Positions 34,828 to 47,894 of a stretch of DNA of 64,000 nt are shown piece after piece; positions within the stretch are counted from its first letter, which is position 1; each line of letters starts with the position of its first letter. The notes beneath the pieces were generated by a model that had not been told where the DNA came from, made no database searches, and was given only the letters and a program-made list of their open reading frames with translations. The position numbers and the translations under genes were made by a program. This DNA is from Megamerina dolium (taxonomy: Eukaryota; Arthropoda; Insecta; Diptera; Megamerinidae), in NCBI GenBank assembly GCA_963854835.1, contig OY978527.1, positions 29,492,047 through 29,556,046 on the forward strand, in the 5' to 3' direction.

Positions 34828-36100
34828 TGATGGATGATGGTGTAGATGTTCTACCACCCGACCATGACGAGGTCAGAAAGGCCATTTCTAGGCTGAAGAA
34901 CAATAAAGTTGCAGGTGGTGGAGGCCTGCCTGCCAAGTTGTTTAAGATCGGAGGCGATGAGCTACTCACCAGCATGCACCAGGTTATAAGCAGAATATGG
35001 TCGGATGAAAGCCTGCCCGATTATTGGAGGCTCAGTGTTCTCTGTCCCATATATAAGAAATGAGATCCCACAATTTGTGCCAACTACAGTGGAATAAGTC
35101 TTCTTAGAATCGCACACAAGTTCCTATCGAGCGTACTGTGTGAAAGATTGAAGCCTTTGCTTAATAACCTGATTGAAATTTATCAGTGTGGCTTCAGACC
35201 TGGTAAATCTACCATCGACCAGATTTTCACACTGCGTCAATTCCTGGAGAAAAACATATCGACACACACCATCTATTGATTATAAAGCCGATTTCGATAG
35301 TTCGGTAAGGGATTACCGCTACAAAACAATGTCTGAGCTCGGTATTCCTGCGCAGTTCACTCATCTTTTCACTGTATAACTTCCGTTGCGCAGTGAAAAT
35401 TGGAAAGGACCTCTCCCCGCAGTTTAATACCGAATGGTTTTAGACAAGGTGATTCGTTATCGTGCGACTTCTTTAATTTTATTATGGAGAAAATTTACGA
35501 GCTGCCGAACTATCTTCAACAAAAGTGTCATACTGTTGGCATTGACATAATCGGCATGAACACGTGAGCAGTCGGTGCAGCATTCTTCGAGTTGGAAAGA
35601 AAGACGCGTCGAGTGGATCTTGCAGTGAACGAGGTCAAGACAAAGTACCTAGTGTCGGCAAACAAAGAGTCTTGGCGTCTTGGACAGGACGTCATTGTTG
35701 GTAACTGCGCTTTTGAAGTAGTGAGGGACTTTGTCTGTCTTGAAACCGGCATTAACACCAGCTAACGTCATTGCTAGAAGATATTGCGAAAGATAATTCT
35801 TACAGGTGCTACATTCCAGGTGAGTTTTCGGAGACAAGTCCTACGCAAGCTCTTGGACCTATTTGAGTTGGCGGCGAGTATCGAATAAGGTACAATCATG
35901 AGCTGTATACCGACACGGCATTAAAATTCAGCGGCTAGTTCATGTCGAGCGAATGGAAGAAAACACCCCAGCTAAGAAGGTGTTATATTCGGAACACGTT
36001 GGTGGATGACACAGAAGACGTAGACCTAATCTCCGGTGGAAAGACGAAGTACTAGAGATTTTGAAGGCGTTTGGAATTTCTAAATGGCGCTCTTGTCGAT
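34828..36100 (+). mobile_element. Decayed RTE copy
   Basis: Nucleotide-level similarity to the intact element begins at GATGGTGTAGATGTTCTACC (matching about 29639) and continues with frameshifts and deletions through the reverse transcriptase (KNNKVAGGGGLPAKLFK, CGFRPGKSTIDQ) to TTTGGAATTTCTAAATGGCG near 36092. The YADD-encoding segment is largely deleted (35530-35560). It is an old, inactive 5'-truncated copy. Confidence 0.85.
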
Positions 36101-37790
36101 TTTATCTGTCGTTAATAGGATACTCCGATAGAATCCTCTTAATTTTGCTCGATGTCACTACCAGAGATACTGACAATTTTTCTAGGTTAACGAAGCAGCT
36201 GCGATTTTGTGTGTGTGCGTATAATTTATTATAATTTACGTAAGAAGCATGCCACCAGATCCTGACCGGAAGATAATGTTATTAAATGAAAATTTTAAAA
36301 TTGACTTTAAAGTCATTAAACTAAACTTCATTTTATAATTTATCTGTACACGTATTTGTGTACTGATACATATATACAATTGGCAGTATATACGAAAAAT
36401 CAATGCTCAATGACATTCATGAATTAGTTGCCTGGTTTGGTTGGTTTTGTTCAATTTTTTTGTTGCTCTCGTTTGTTTATATCAATGTCAATAACAGGCA
36501 CAACTACAGTGGTAGGCATTTATTTATACACACGTAAATTCTTCAGGAAATTATGTAGGTTAATTAATAATTTTACTACCTACTGTGTACATTATGCGTA
36601 GCAATAAGTCTTTTTTTAGGAAGCGAGACTTTGTTGCAGCAGCAAACGAATTTAGTTACTGTCAATTTTTTTCGGAGAATTTTATGTACGTTCATGCAAT
36701 TAAATATTTAGCTTTACTATAGTGTAGTGAAATAGTCATATAAAGAAAGGATTATATTTCCCCATTACTGTCCGGCTGATCACAGAAGTTATAAACGCTG
36801 CACAGAACATCAGGTTGACTAATTTTGGTGCTCCTTCTTCATAATTTGGATTTCCTCATGTTTAAAATCTGTCATAGATTTCTTTTTGTTCATGGCTTAT
36901 AAAGAATAGAGAAATAATTTGATAATATTTGCTTGTTTTATCATAAATATAATAATTAAATAATTATTTTTATAATAAAAATCATTAATTAAATTATATG
37001 CTTTTTACACTATGTCTTTTCAGTAAGAACAGAGATACTAAATATAGACTACAATATACAAACGGTATATAGTCCCAAATGCCATAGAAGAGTGCAGAAA
37101 GCTTTAATAATCATTAGAAATGCAAGAAAAATGATCTAAAAAAAAAAAATTAAAACATTTTCTAAATTATTTTAATGAGTATAATCGAATTTCTACCAGT
37201 GTATGCATATGTAACTAAATATACGGTGGCCATATTTCGTCAACTAAAAAAAGAAAACAAAGACTAACAATGAAAAGCAATTATACAGAGTTGTGAATTA
37301 GAAATTTTTTATAAAAAAATAATTGCTCCAAAAAAGGCTGGTTAACTAAAATCTACGATTTATTAAATTTTTAATAACTTCATTTGTATTTTTTAATAGC
37401 TTAGGAGCCCAGTCGGTTAGTGTGTTGCTCTTTCGAATTTAAATTTATAATGAAAAAAATAAAATTTATTCTTTCAAAGTGTCCCATCAGTAACAATGTG
37501 CGATTAAAAAGCAATTTTAGTACTAACCGAATTCGTCACCCACAGCAGTACTGTAAAACAAGCCTTACGAAAGGTTTCTTCGGTACCCATAAATGACAAC
37601 TATAAAATGAAATGTCAACTAAAAACAGATATAATATATTATATAAAATATCATTTGATCATTTGGCAAGTTTAAACCGAATTTTGTTACTTTGGTTCCT
37701 TTTTTTGGTGGTTTTATAGTAAATCCCCTATTTTATAGAATTTCTCTACCTAAAAAAATGTATTTTTAAGGTGTGGGTTTATAACCAAAA
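36101..37790. other. Unassigned AT-rich DNA
   Basis: No gene recognised. A weak SINE-like remnant may lie at 37400-37570 ('CAGTCGGTTAGTGTGTTG' and 'CACAGCAGTACTG'), but it is too diverged to call. Confidence 0.35.
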
Positions 37791-37794
37791 CATA

Positions 37795-38420
37795 TACAGG
37801 ATGATTTTTTAGCAACTTTCTTTTTGGCAGCACTGATTTTGGCAGCTCAGCTGTTTTCGTGTAACATGTTACTGTCAAACATGTTCAGTTTGGTCTATAA
37901 TTTAACCGTGAATCGACTTACAACCGAACAACGATTGCAGATTATTGAATTTTATTATCAAAATTCATGCTCGTTTCATTCATTTATTCATTTTATGGTC
38001 AGTTTGGGCGACCTTCTGAGGCGGCTATGCGGAATCTTGTGACTAAATTTCGCACCAAATTGAACATTAAACCACCAACACGCATACGTAGAGTGTGAAC
38101 AGAGGAAAATATCGCAGCTGTATCCGCCAGTGTTGTTGCTGACCGTGAATTATCGATATATTCGTGAGATACCGGCCGATATGTTGGAGAGAGTATGCTA
38201 AAATTGGACCCAGCGTATGAACCTGCGCATGTTGATCCAGGCACAGCCGCGGTCAACAGAAAGTAATTTTGCGGATTCAGGAGACGGTGTGATGCGGCAA
38301 CAGTTCTGCACAATATTCACTGGTGATCGTTTTACTCTTTTCAAGGTAATTTGTATGACGCCGCCGATAGTGCAATATTTTTATAGTCCACGGATTTTAT
38401 AGACCATTTCTGGTGTGGTG
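37795..38420 (+). mobile_element. Internally deleted mariner
   Basis: The + strand encodes the N-terminal transposase part (VNRLTTEQRLQIIEFYYQNS at about 37906-37965, then FGRPSEAAMRNLVTKFRTKL and TEENIAAVSAS in shifted frames up to about 38150). Then, without the catalytic domain, it jumps to the C-terminal block (IPADMLERVC, NWTQRMN at about 38170-38230). Like the 11.2-kb copy it is a deletion derivative, but the insertion is independent. Confidence 0.7.
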
Positions 38421-39388
<968 letters not shown>

Positions 39389-39582
39389 CAAGAGCAACTT
39401 GTTTTTGTACAACTTGCAATTGTAAAGCAAAAAAAAAAAATAAAAATAAACAAATCTAGTTACCGCCAAACAAAGTTGCAACAAAACCAACAAATCCATG
39501 TTTAAATCATATACTTATATACATAAGTACATTACGACTATATGCGTACTCATCTAGTGCTGGCAGACAACAGTTTGTTATA

Positions 39583-39606
39583 TGCTGTTGTTGTTGTTGT
39601 TGTTGT
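39583..39606. repeat. (GTT)n microsatellite
   Basis: A short run of GTT triplets within AT-rich DNA; no gene is supported around it (39390-40520). Confidence 0.8.
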
Positions 39607-40534
39607 GATACAAATAAATAATATTTATTTGCCACTACAAATTTCCACAGACGCTTTTCTGAGTTTTGGTTTAGTTTTATTTTTGTTTTTGTTTTGTTTT
39701 TTCCATTTTGTTTCTTACGTCTCTCTACTGATAAGCATTGATGGAATGTGGTGTACCAGCAAATGTACATGTAGAGCGGAATAGAGGGAATTTCAGAAAA
39801 AGTTTTTGCAAAACAGATACTACAAGCGATTGACTCTCGAATGCAACATCAGCTATTGTGTTTATTAACGATATGTGTACATGCATACATATAATGTTGT
39901 GTGCAGTTGTGTGAAGAGTAGTCTGGTATGACTATTCTTGAATTGGCCGATTTTATGTAATAGACATATCAGATATACATATGTAATACACACAAATGCA
40001 CATACACAATGTAACTAACCGTAACAAATTGTTGACACAGAAGAATATTCTCAAACTAATTGCAATAGCATTTTTTTATTGTTGCGATTCGATTGGAGTG
40101 AACAAAATTCTAGTAAACCCAACAAACCAAACAAGTTTATAAAATGAAGACATACGGAAGCTTACATAAGTAAGAGCTTTAGCAAAGATCTGTGAATTTT
40201 TTGTAAAGGTTTTGAAAAATATGAAAAATAGTTGTCGCTAAAGAGTTTCGTAAGCTCTTTCTTATTGATTGAAACCAACAATTACATTTAACCAGAGAAC
40301 GTGAAATACTAGAGAAGTCCTAATTTGGCTTATTTCTGATTACAACTATCAGGGTCACTTAACAGAGTTGTAGAATACAGAGATTTTGAAGAGAGCAATG
40401 TCATGACCAAGAGAAAATTCTGTAAATTGACATAGCAAATTAACATATATTGAAATAAGGCCACATAATAGTAAATATTTTTATGAATGAATTTTATATA
40501 TGTATGTGGAATAGAATTTTGTATACTCCATATA

Positions 40535-41285
<751 letters not shown>

Positions 41286-42620
41286 GGGAATTTCTTTACG
41301 TTTCAATTGCATATAAGTTTACCGTAGGTAATATTTCAGTATGCTTACTGGATTGCTGATTGGGTTGCATCACCAACAATATTTCATACTTACACAACTT
41401 ATAATGTTACTGTTTCTATTTTTACCTAGTTTTGTGTTTTTATAATTGTTGATGTTGTTTGGAAACATTTATGTCTAGCAATATACAAACATTTAGAATT
41501 TATTTAAATAACTCAGTAATCCAAGAAATTTTTAAAGTTTGTTGTAAAATCCAGTTTTTTGTCCGAGATATTCAAATCCTGCATTTTTTGGAGAGAAATA
41601 TTATTATTATTGTTATTATTATTAATCCTCAAGGCAAATAATTTAGGGGAATTTGAATCGTTTCATTCAATTAAGGAAGTGTGTCGAAAAATTGCTTGGA
41701 TAAAGCTTATATAAGATTGAAATATAAAATGGTTCGCGCTACTTCGTGTTTTGATCAGGTTATGTAATTACAGTAAGGAATATTTTGTCTTTTGGTTACT
41801 ATTAATTTATTTTGAAGATTTTAACAGTTTCAGCTTACAGTAATTTTTCTTTTACAAATATGTTTGGTTTATTCAGAATTTTTATTTAACTCCTATATAC
41901 ACAGATCTGAAACATTTTGAATTTTGAATCATTTAATTCCCTTATATGACTAACATGATACAAACGTTTCACATTACATTTTCTACAATCTCTGGGGTTT
42001 TCAATTTCATGGCACCATGTTTGATGTTCTTCAAATTATTTGGGTTATTTATCCATTTCAATCCCATTTTTTTAACTTTTACCTCGATGCCACACCATTT
42101 ATATTCATCTCAACCCAGCCATTTTTTCGCTCAACACTTACGCTTTAACATTTCCTTATATATAGCATATATTTTAATTTTTATACAAATCTGTTCTACC
42201 CTTTAAAATTAATCATCGCTTTTGTCAACTTAAGCACGAATTGAGTTAAGACAATCATCATGACGTCATTTGGCCATTATTGTGTCACAAAAGTTTTCGA
42301 TTTTACTAAGAAACTTTAAAAAGTTATCCTGTCAAATTCTTTATAACGACTTAATCAGTTCTTCCTTCTTGTTACAAAAATAACTGTTAAAACCTTAATC
42401 CACGATTTCCCAACAAGTCGAATTTTTGAGTTTCGTCATTATTGCATATGACGAACCAAATATCCGAAACATTAAGACTTAATGCTAGGACATACTTATC
42501 ACAAAAATGCCAACACATCGAAGATATAAAACATATTCTGGAGTATTATGTTAATTAATAGACATTTTTTGCTTTAAGTAATTATTTACAATCAAATCGA
42601 TATTGTTCATTTTAGTTGTT
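41286..42620. other. Unassigned AT-rich DNA
   Basis: No supported gene; open frames lack motifs. This is the 3' flank of the defensin-like gene on the - strand. No canonical AATAAA is seen close to its stop on that strand. Confidence 0.4.
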
Positions 42621-42622
42621 AA

Positions 42623-42919
42623 TCAAATAGAGTAACAATGACAACTGTCATGACGGCACATGCCCATCCAATGACCTAGTCTAGCACAATATTCTTGACA
42701 TTGAGGAAAATGTGGATGATGTGGTGATAGATGCTTGCACAATGCATGATCCATAGCAATAGCACGTGGTTTTATAGATGCAATTTTCAATGGTCGATGG
42801 TCATCGTTGTTGTCGCTGTGATTGTTATCCTCGATTTTGTGTATGCGTGATATACTGACAGCACTCGTGCTAAATACATATACCACAATTAATATTACTG
42901 ATATTTTAAAGGATTTCAT
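42623..42919 (-). CDS. Defensin-like secreted cysteine-rich peptide
   Basis: 98 residues, single exon. Residues 1-20 are a clear signal peptide (basic N-terminus, hydrophobic core SVILIVVYVFSTSA). Residues 21-52 form an acidic, Asn/Asp-rich prosegment ending KPR, and 53-98 a His-rich basic mature part. The six Cys at 61, 74, 78, 88, 93 and 95 give C-x12-C-x3-C-x9-C-x4-C-x-C, which matches the cysteine-stabilised alpha-beta fold of insect defensins (Drosophila-type spacing differs only by x5). A GMC gamma-core is present at 86-88. The expected role is a secreted antimicrobial peptide made by fat body or epithelium. Sequence outside the Cys pattern is not close to known fly defensins, so function is inferred from fold pattern only. 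Confidence 0.75.
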   Translation of the reverse strand: MKSFKISVILIVVYVFSTSAVSISRIHKIEDNNHSDNNDDHRPLKIASIKPRAIAMDHALCKHLSPHHPHFPQCQEYCARLGHWMGMCRHDSCHCYSI

Positions 42920-42954
42920 AATTGAGATTTCAATATGTATATTCTTTTATTTAT

Positions 42955-42961
42955 CTATATA
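42955..42961 (-). promoter_or_regulatory. TATA-like box of the defensin-like gene
   Basis: TATATAG on the - strand, about 40 bp upstream of the start codon, which would give a very short 5' leader. A second candidate (TTTATAAG, about 43081-43088) is farther upstream. Neither is confirmed. Confidence 0.3.
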
Positions 42962-43031
42962 TTTTGTTTTTATTTTTAAATGTCTTATTTCAACTGTTGC
43001 AGTATGTTTTATTCAAACTCTCATTTACTTT

Positions 43032-43048
43032 GTGCCGTCTTACGGCAC
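43032..43048. promoter_or_regulatory. Perfect inverted repeat upstream of the defensin-like gene
   Basis: GTGCCGT-ctt-ACGGCAC, GC-rich in an AT-rich setting, 113-129 bp upstream of the start codon. It may be a protein-binding site or a transposon scar. Confidence 0.3.
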
Positions 43049-43448
43049 GTACGCTAATTAGAAGACTAAATATATTGTCTTATAAAGCTCCTATGTATGT
43101 ATATATTTTATTTAAATATATTTTTACTTTTTCAAAATGTTTTCGATTTTGTTATCAGTTCAATGACGAATTTAATCGCAAAATTAGACAACTACAACAA
43201 TACTTTTGTGCTCGCTACGTGATGATTCTATTGGAAAATTATCAGCAATGCGCAATAATAAAATATACCTAAATAAATACAGCATATTGGAGAACTAAAT
43301 TTCCAAGAGTATATTTTTTTGTTGAGGTTAATACCTCATGACTATTTCAGGGTTTTTTGTCAATTTAACGAACAATAAAATTCATAATGTAAATTGCTAA
43401 TTGCTGGAAAAGTATATAAACATTTATTTAAAACCAATTTAGGACGTT

Positions 43449-45346
43449 CTGTTCAAATAAAAAAAAATCTCCTTACAGTCGGCTGGGGCCGACCAAACTA
43501 TACCCTGCATATGTAGATTTATATATAAAAAGTTTACTCGAATATCCAACTTTTCTTTTATTTCCACTTTTCGAGAAACAATTTTTGCATATACTACTAA
43601 TTTACACCCGAAATATGGTTGACTTTGACGAAGTAAAGGGATTTTAAGATAATTCCGAGGCTTAGTATGGGAGCTATATAAAAAGTGGGCGTGGCTTACC
43701 ACTTTCTAGTAAATCCAATTAATTTTTCAATGTTAATCCACACCTTAAATTTGGTGTCCTAAGTTGAATAGTTTCTAAGTTATGGTGGTTAACATTTTTG
43801 TTTAATTTCCTCAACTTTGTATGGGAGCCCCAATAAGAAGTGGGCGTGGTACGCTGATTTTTCGCAGGATTATTTCCGACTACGATATTAATTTAAGTGT
43901 CAATTATGATTATTCTAGACAGAAGATTGCCGAAGTTACAGCTGTTTCAATTTAAAATTTGTATGGGGGCTACGATAAACAGTGGGCGTGGTGCGCCCAT
44001 TTCCTGTGAGCCTAGTTGCTCGTACAATGCTAATCCATACCTTAAATATCGCTGTCCTAGGCTAAATGGTTTGTAAGTTATGGAGCTTAAAAGTTTTAGT
44101 TTAATTCCCTCGACTTTGTATGGGAGACCCATGAAGGAGTGGCCGTGGCACACTGATTTTCTGCCAGATTATTTCCGACTACGATATTAATTTAAGTGTC
44201 AATTATGATTATTCTAGACAGAAGATTGCCGAAGTTACAGCTGTTTCAATTTAAAATTTGTATGGGGGCTACGATAAACAGTGGGCGTGGTGCGCCCATT
44301 TCCTGTGAGCCTAGTTGCTCGTACAATGCTAATCCATACCTTAAATATCGTTGTCCTAGGCTAAATGGTTTGTAAGTTATGGAGTTTAAAAGTTTTAGTT
44401 TAATTCCCTCGACTTTGCATGGGAGACCCATGAAGGAGTGGCCGTGGCACACTGATTTTTTGCCAGATTATTTCCGACTACGATATTAATTTAAGTGTCA
44501 ATTATGGTTATTCTAGACAGAAGATTGCCGAAGTTACAGCGGTTTCAATTTAAAATTTGTATGGGGGCTACGATAAACAGTGGGCGTGGTGCGCCCATTT
44601 TCTGTGAGCCTAGTTGCTCCTACAATACTAATCCATACCTTAAATCTCGTTGTCCTACGCTAAATGGTTTGTAAGTTATGGAGCTTAAAATTTTAGTTTA
44701 ATTCGCTCGACTTTGTATGGGAGACTCATGAAGGAGTGGGCGTGGCACACTGATTTTCTGCCAGATTTTTGCCGACTACGATATTAATTTAAATGTCAAT
44801 TATGGTTATTCTAGACAGAAGATTGTAGAAGTTACAGCAGTTTCAATTTAAAAGAAGTACAGACACTTTGTATGGGAGCTACGCTAGAAAGTAGGCGTGG
44901 CTCATCCACTTTTGGTGAGATTATATAGTAGTATAATATAACTCTATGTGCAAAATATTGTTGTCCCAAGTGGTATATTGTGTGAGTTATAGTAAGTTAA
45001 AGATTTTGAAAATTTCGAGGTTAGTCGCTTTGAATGCTTGGTGTGGGCGTGGTTATTGACCGATCATGCCCAATATCAATCCCCTCCGTACCCTTGGATC
45101 ATAGATTACTTATGCCAAATTTCATCGAAATAGCTCAATATTTACTCAAGTTATCGTGCGAACCAGCCAGGTGACAGACAGACTGACGGACGGACGGACG
45201 GACGGACGGACATCGTTAAATCGAAAATTTAATCGACGCTGATCACGAATATATATCCATGTCTATATCTCCGGAGATTCCTTCAAGTGGACACAAACAT
45301 CTGACCGAAATGAATATACCATGCATATTGCATTATGCAGGGTATA
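43449..45346. mobile_element. Interspersed element with ~299-bp tandem units
   Basis: Begins with a short hairpin (GTCGGCTGGGGCCGAC) and TATACCCTGCATA (43499-43511). It ends with the reverse complement of that 13-mer (45334-45346). Inside are four tandem units of about 298-299 bp starting near 43868, 44167, 44466 and 44765, each with GACTACGATATTAATTTAA, GTGGGCGTGGTGCGCCCATT and TGTATGGGAGACCCATGAAG. The right side carries a (GACG)n run (45185-45210). There is no coding capacity; the two-unit-spanning 68-residue frames are repeat artefacts. A second copy is at 59158. Family unidentified. Confidence 0.8.
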
Positions 45347-45985
45347 ATAATACGACTATTTTTTCATCTATGGAGAACAAACCAAGATTTGGAGGATACC
45401 ATTTTGAAATCTATAATTGAACAAATTGAAATGGGCATAAATGGGCGAAATAGAAATTAAGCTTGAGATATTATCACAGAATTCACAATATCACAGAATT
45501 TACAAATAAGGTGACCTAACAGTGCATATTAAGATTCTAGACTTCGTCTGGAACATAATATGTCATAGAAGGCTTGAATTTTTCAAGTAGGTTCAAAACC
45601 CCTCAGTGGGTGGAGGAACACTGAGATATTATTCAAACAGGTATGGTACACTGAGGAAGCCAAAATGTAAGTTGGCAGGGCTGAAGGAGGGATTGTAGAA
45701 CACAATTTTCATAAAGAAGTTGCAATGAGAAATATTTATATATTTCAGGCGGAGGTCCCGCCTTCGTAAATATCTTATTACGCAAAGGTGAAAATCACAG
45801 CCTAATCGAATACTAGGAATATAAAATAGGTATGCGGCAGTAGTGCAGTTTTATTGGTAATGGGAGCATTAAGAGAGAAGGTGTTCTTAACTTTAACATA
45901 GAAAACATATTATACTGGCAGGTCATTGCAGGTTCAGTGACCAGCTGAAAAATGCGTCTGAGAGACAAAGATTCCTTCGGTGATT
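45347..45985. other. Unassigned DNA, possibly RTE-derived
   Basis: Slightly less AT-rich than neighbours but without a recognisable frame. It adjoins the RTE remnant and may be part of it. Confidence 0.3.
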
Positions 45986-45989
45986 TCAC

Positions 45990-46345
45990 ATTATAATGAG
46001 TAGGAGTATCTACGAATTACCTTTTGGCAATAGAGCCTTAGAGCCTTAGAATCATCATTAATATCAGTAATGATAGGTGCTACATTGTTCTCGCTGCATA
46101 TTTTTCATCAAGCTCGTTCTTACATACTTATAAAGTCGAATTTTGGGCAGTTCCAAAATCTTATAAGACGATGTTTGGACGTTTATATTGTAGTTCAGTT
46201 ATATTTAGAGCAAGGAAATAGAATGGAATATTCGTAATCCCGTGGTGGTAGGAGAATAACAGGAAGACTGAAGCACCGGTGGTAGGAAACAACGGTGCTG
46301 GAGAATCTGTTTACGTTTGGAATTTCTGCTCGTGGCCAATTCTAA
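45990..46345 (+). mobile_element. Highly decayed RTE 3' end
   Basis: Nucleotide similarity to the end of the intact RTE is visible in CCCGTGGTGGTAGGAGAATA (against the CCCGCTGGAGGACGACG region), in GGTGGTAGGAAACAACGGTG, and in CTGGAGAATCTG and TTTGGAATTTCT at the end. An upstream part (ATCAGTAATGATAGGTGCTA) matches the 30610-30670 region. It is very old. Confidence 0.55.
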
Positions 46346-47480
46346 TACACACGAGTAAGGCTCTAAATCGGATGAAACTTAAGAAATTTATGAGCTGGGA
46401 TAACAAAAGATAGAGTCTCTTTAAAGATTGTACGAAAGCGGGATGTGAACTTAATGGAGCGAGATGCTTAACGTAATTATAGTTTAGTTTGTTGAAATTG
46501 TAAATCAATGAAAATGAGATCAAAACAAACAAAGCAAATAAACAAGGTGAAAATGGAATAGCTTGGATTTGGCGGTATTGCATGTTGATGAGTATGTAAT
46601 TCACAAACAAGTTCCTAAAGCTATTTACGAGTAGACCAATATTTCCTATGTACATAAACATATAGTAGACATTTATACATTTGCACATTAGAGCAGACCT
46701 TAGCTTTTGATATAATCTTATACGTTTTTTTAGTGTGTAGTAGTGCGTATTTTTGTGTACATTTATAACTCAACAGCGTCAAATTTCAAGCAAAAGTTTT
46801 GTTTTTAAATCATGTTTTTATGGACACAAACTTGGCAGATCTGGTAGGGTTTTTTTATTTAGGTTTTGTTGTGTGAAACCATGAATTTCCTATCAATGTG
46901 TTTTATAGGAGTCGTTTCCTCTGGAGTGAATATGTAAACCGATAGGTAAGGACCACTCTAATGTTCATTCATATGTATCTATATGTGATTGCACTTATTG
47001 CACGAATATATTTTGTACAAGTACATTTGAGCACACGTGCGTATAAACCGGGAACGCCTTCGATGCATGAAAACTCTGACTTGATACCACTGCGTATACG
47101 CGTCCAGCTCCTTTCAATGTAAGTAAATATTTATGTATATATGTGTAGGTGTGTATAGTTTGTACGATGTGGTGTGTCTTGCAACTAATCATATAAAATC
47201 ACTCCCGAAGACGAATTTGTATTCACTTTCGCCAACAAACGCGACTTGAACGCTTCATCCATTGCATGTGTAGCAGCAACGTGAAACTTTTAAAGAAAGT
47301 GTGGCATAATTGAATATTGTCGAAAGTGCTACATATGCACATACATACATATGTAGTTTGTTATATCAGTGCTTCAGTGAGTTCTTATACTTCGGTGTCG
47401 GTGTGTATACGTGTCTGTATTTGTGAAATAATTGTGAGGAAGTATCATTCAACGTGCACCATTCACGGCCACTTGGTCGT
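46346..47480. other. Upstream region of the secreted-protein gene
   Basis: AT-rich, without supported genes. It contains TATG-type microsatellites. Presumably it includes the promoter-proximal region of the gene starting at 47880. Confidence 0.4.
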
Positions 47481-47484
47481 AAAG

Positions 47485-47492
47485 TATATAAA
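47485..47492 (+). promoter_or_regulatory. Candidate TATA box of the secreted-protein gene
   Basis: TATATAAA in the context GTAAAGTATATAAACTGTGG, about 390 bp upstream of the start codon. Transcription would begin near 47515-47520, leaving a 5' UTR of about 360 nt. Confidence 0.4.
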
Positions 47493-47879
47493 CTGTGGCA
47501 CACACACGCTAGTGCAACCAAGCATACACACTTCATATATGTAGTATAGTATTGTATAACAATATACTTGCGATACATACGTACGTAATAATTAATAATT
47601 TCAATGATGATGATGATGATGAAGTATTATATGTAATCAAGCAAATTTAAAGTGCATTTAAAAACAAATATTTTAAATTATTTTTCAATTATATGTACCT
47701 AGCAACAAAATACAAAATCAATTAGTATTGTACGTGTATATTTTGGTTGCAGGCAAAAAATAATACATGTATGAGTGCATATGTGCCTCATTAAATACCT
47801 AAATAGTTTGTCGACCAATTGATAATTGCGAAAATTTCAACAAATTTTGCAGCGATAATAAACATCAGCAAAGATAAAT

Positions 47880-47894
47880 ATGTATAAATCACAG
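47880..47894 (+). CDS. Secreted-protein gene, coding exon 1 (five codons)
   Basis: ATG TAT AAA TCA CAG followed by donor GTAAAT. Joined to the next exon it gives MYKSQKIAFFLFAIVW, a convincing signal peptide, which supports this tiny exon over an internal Met at 48917. Confidence 0.65.

Noticed and set aside
43947..44452. Two near-identical 68-residue - strand frames
   Set aside because: They come from the 299-bp tandem units of a noncoding repeat; no start context and no domain.
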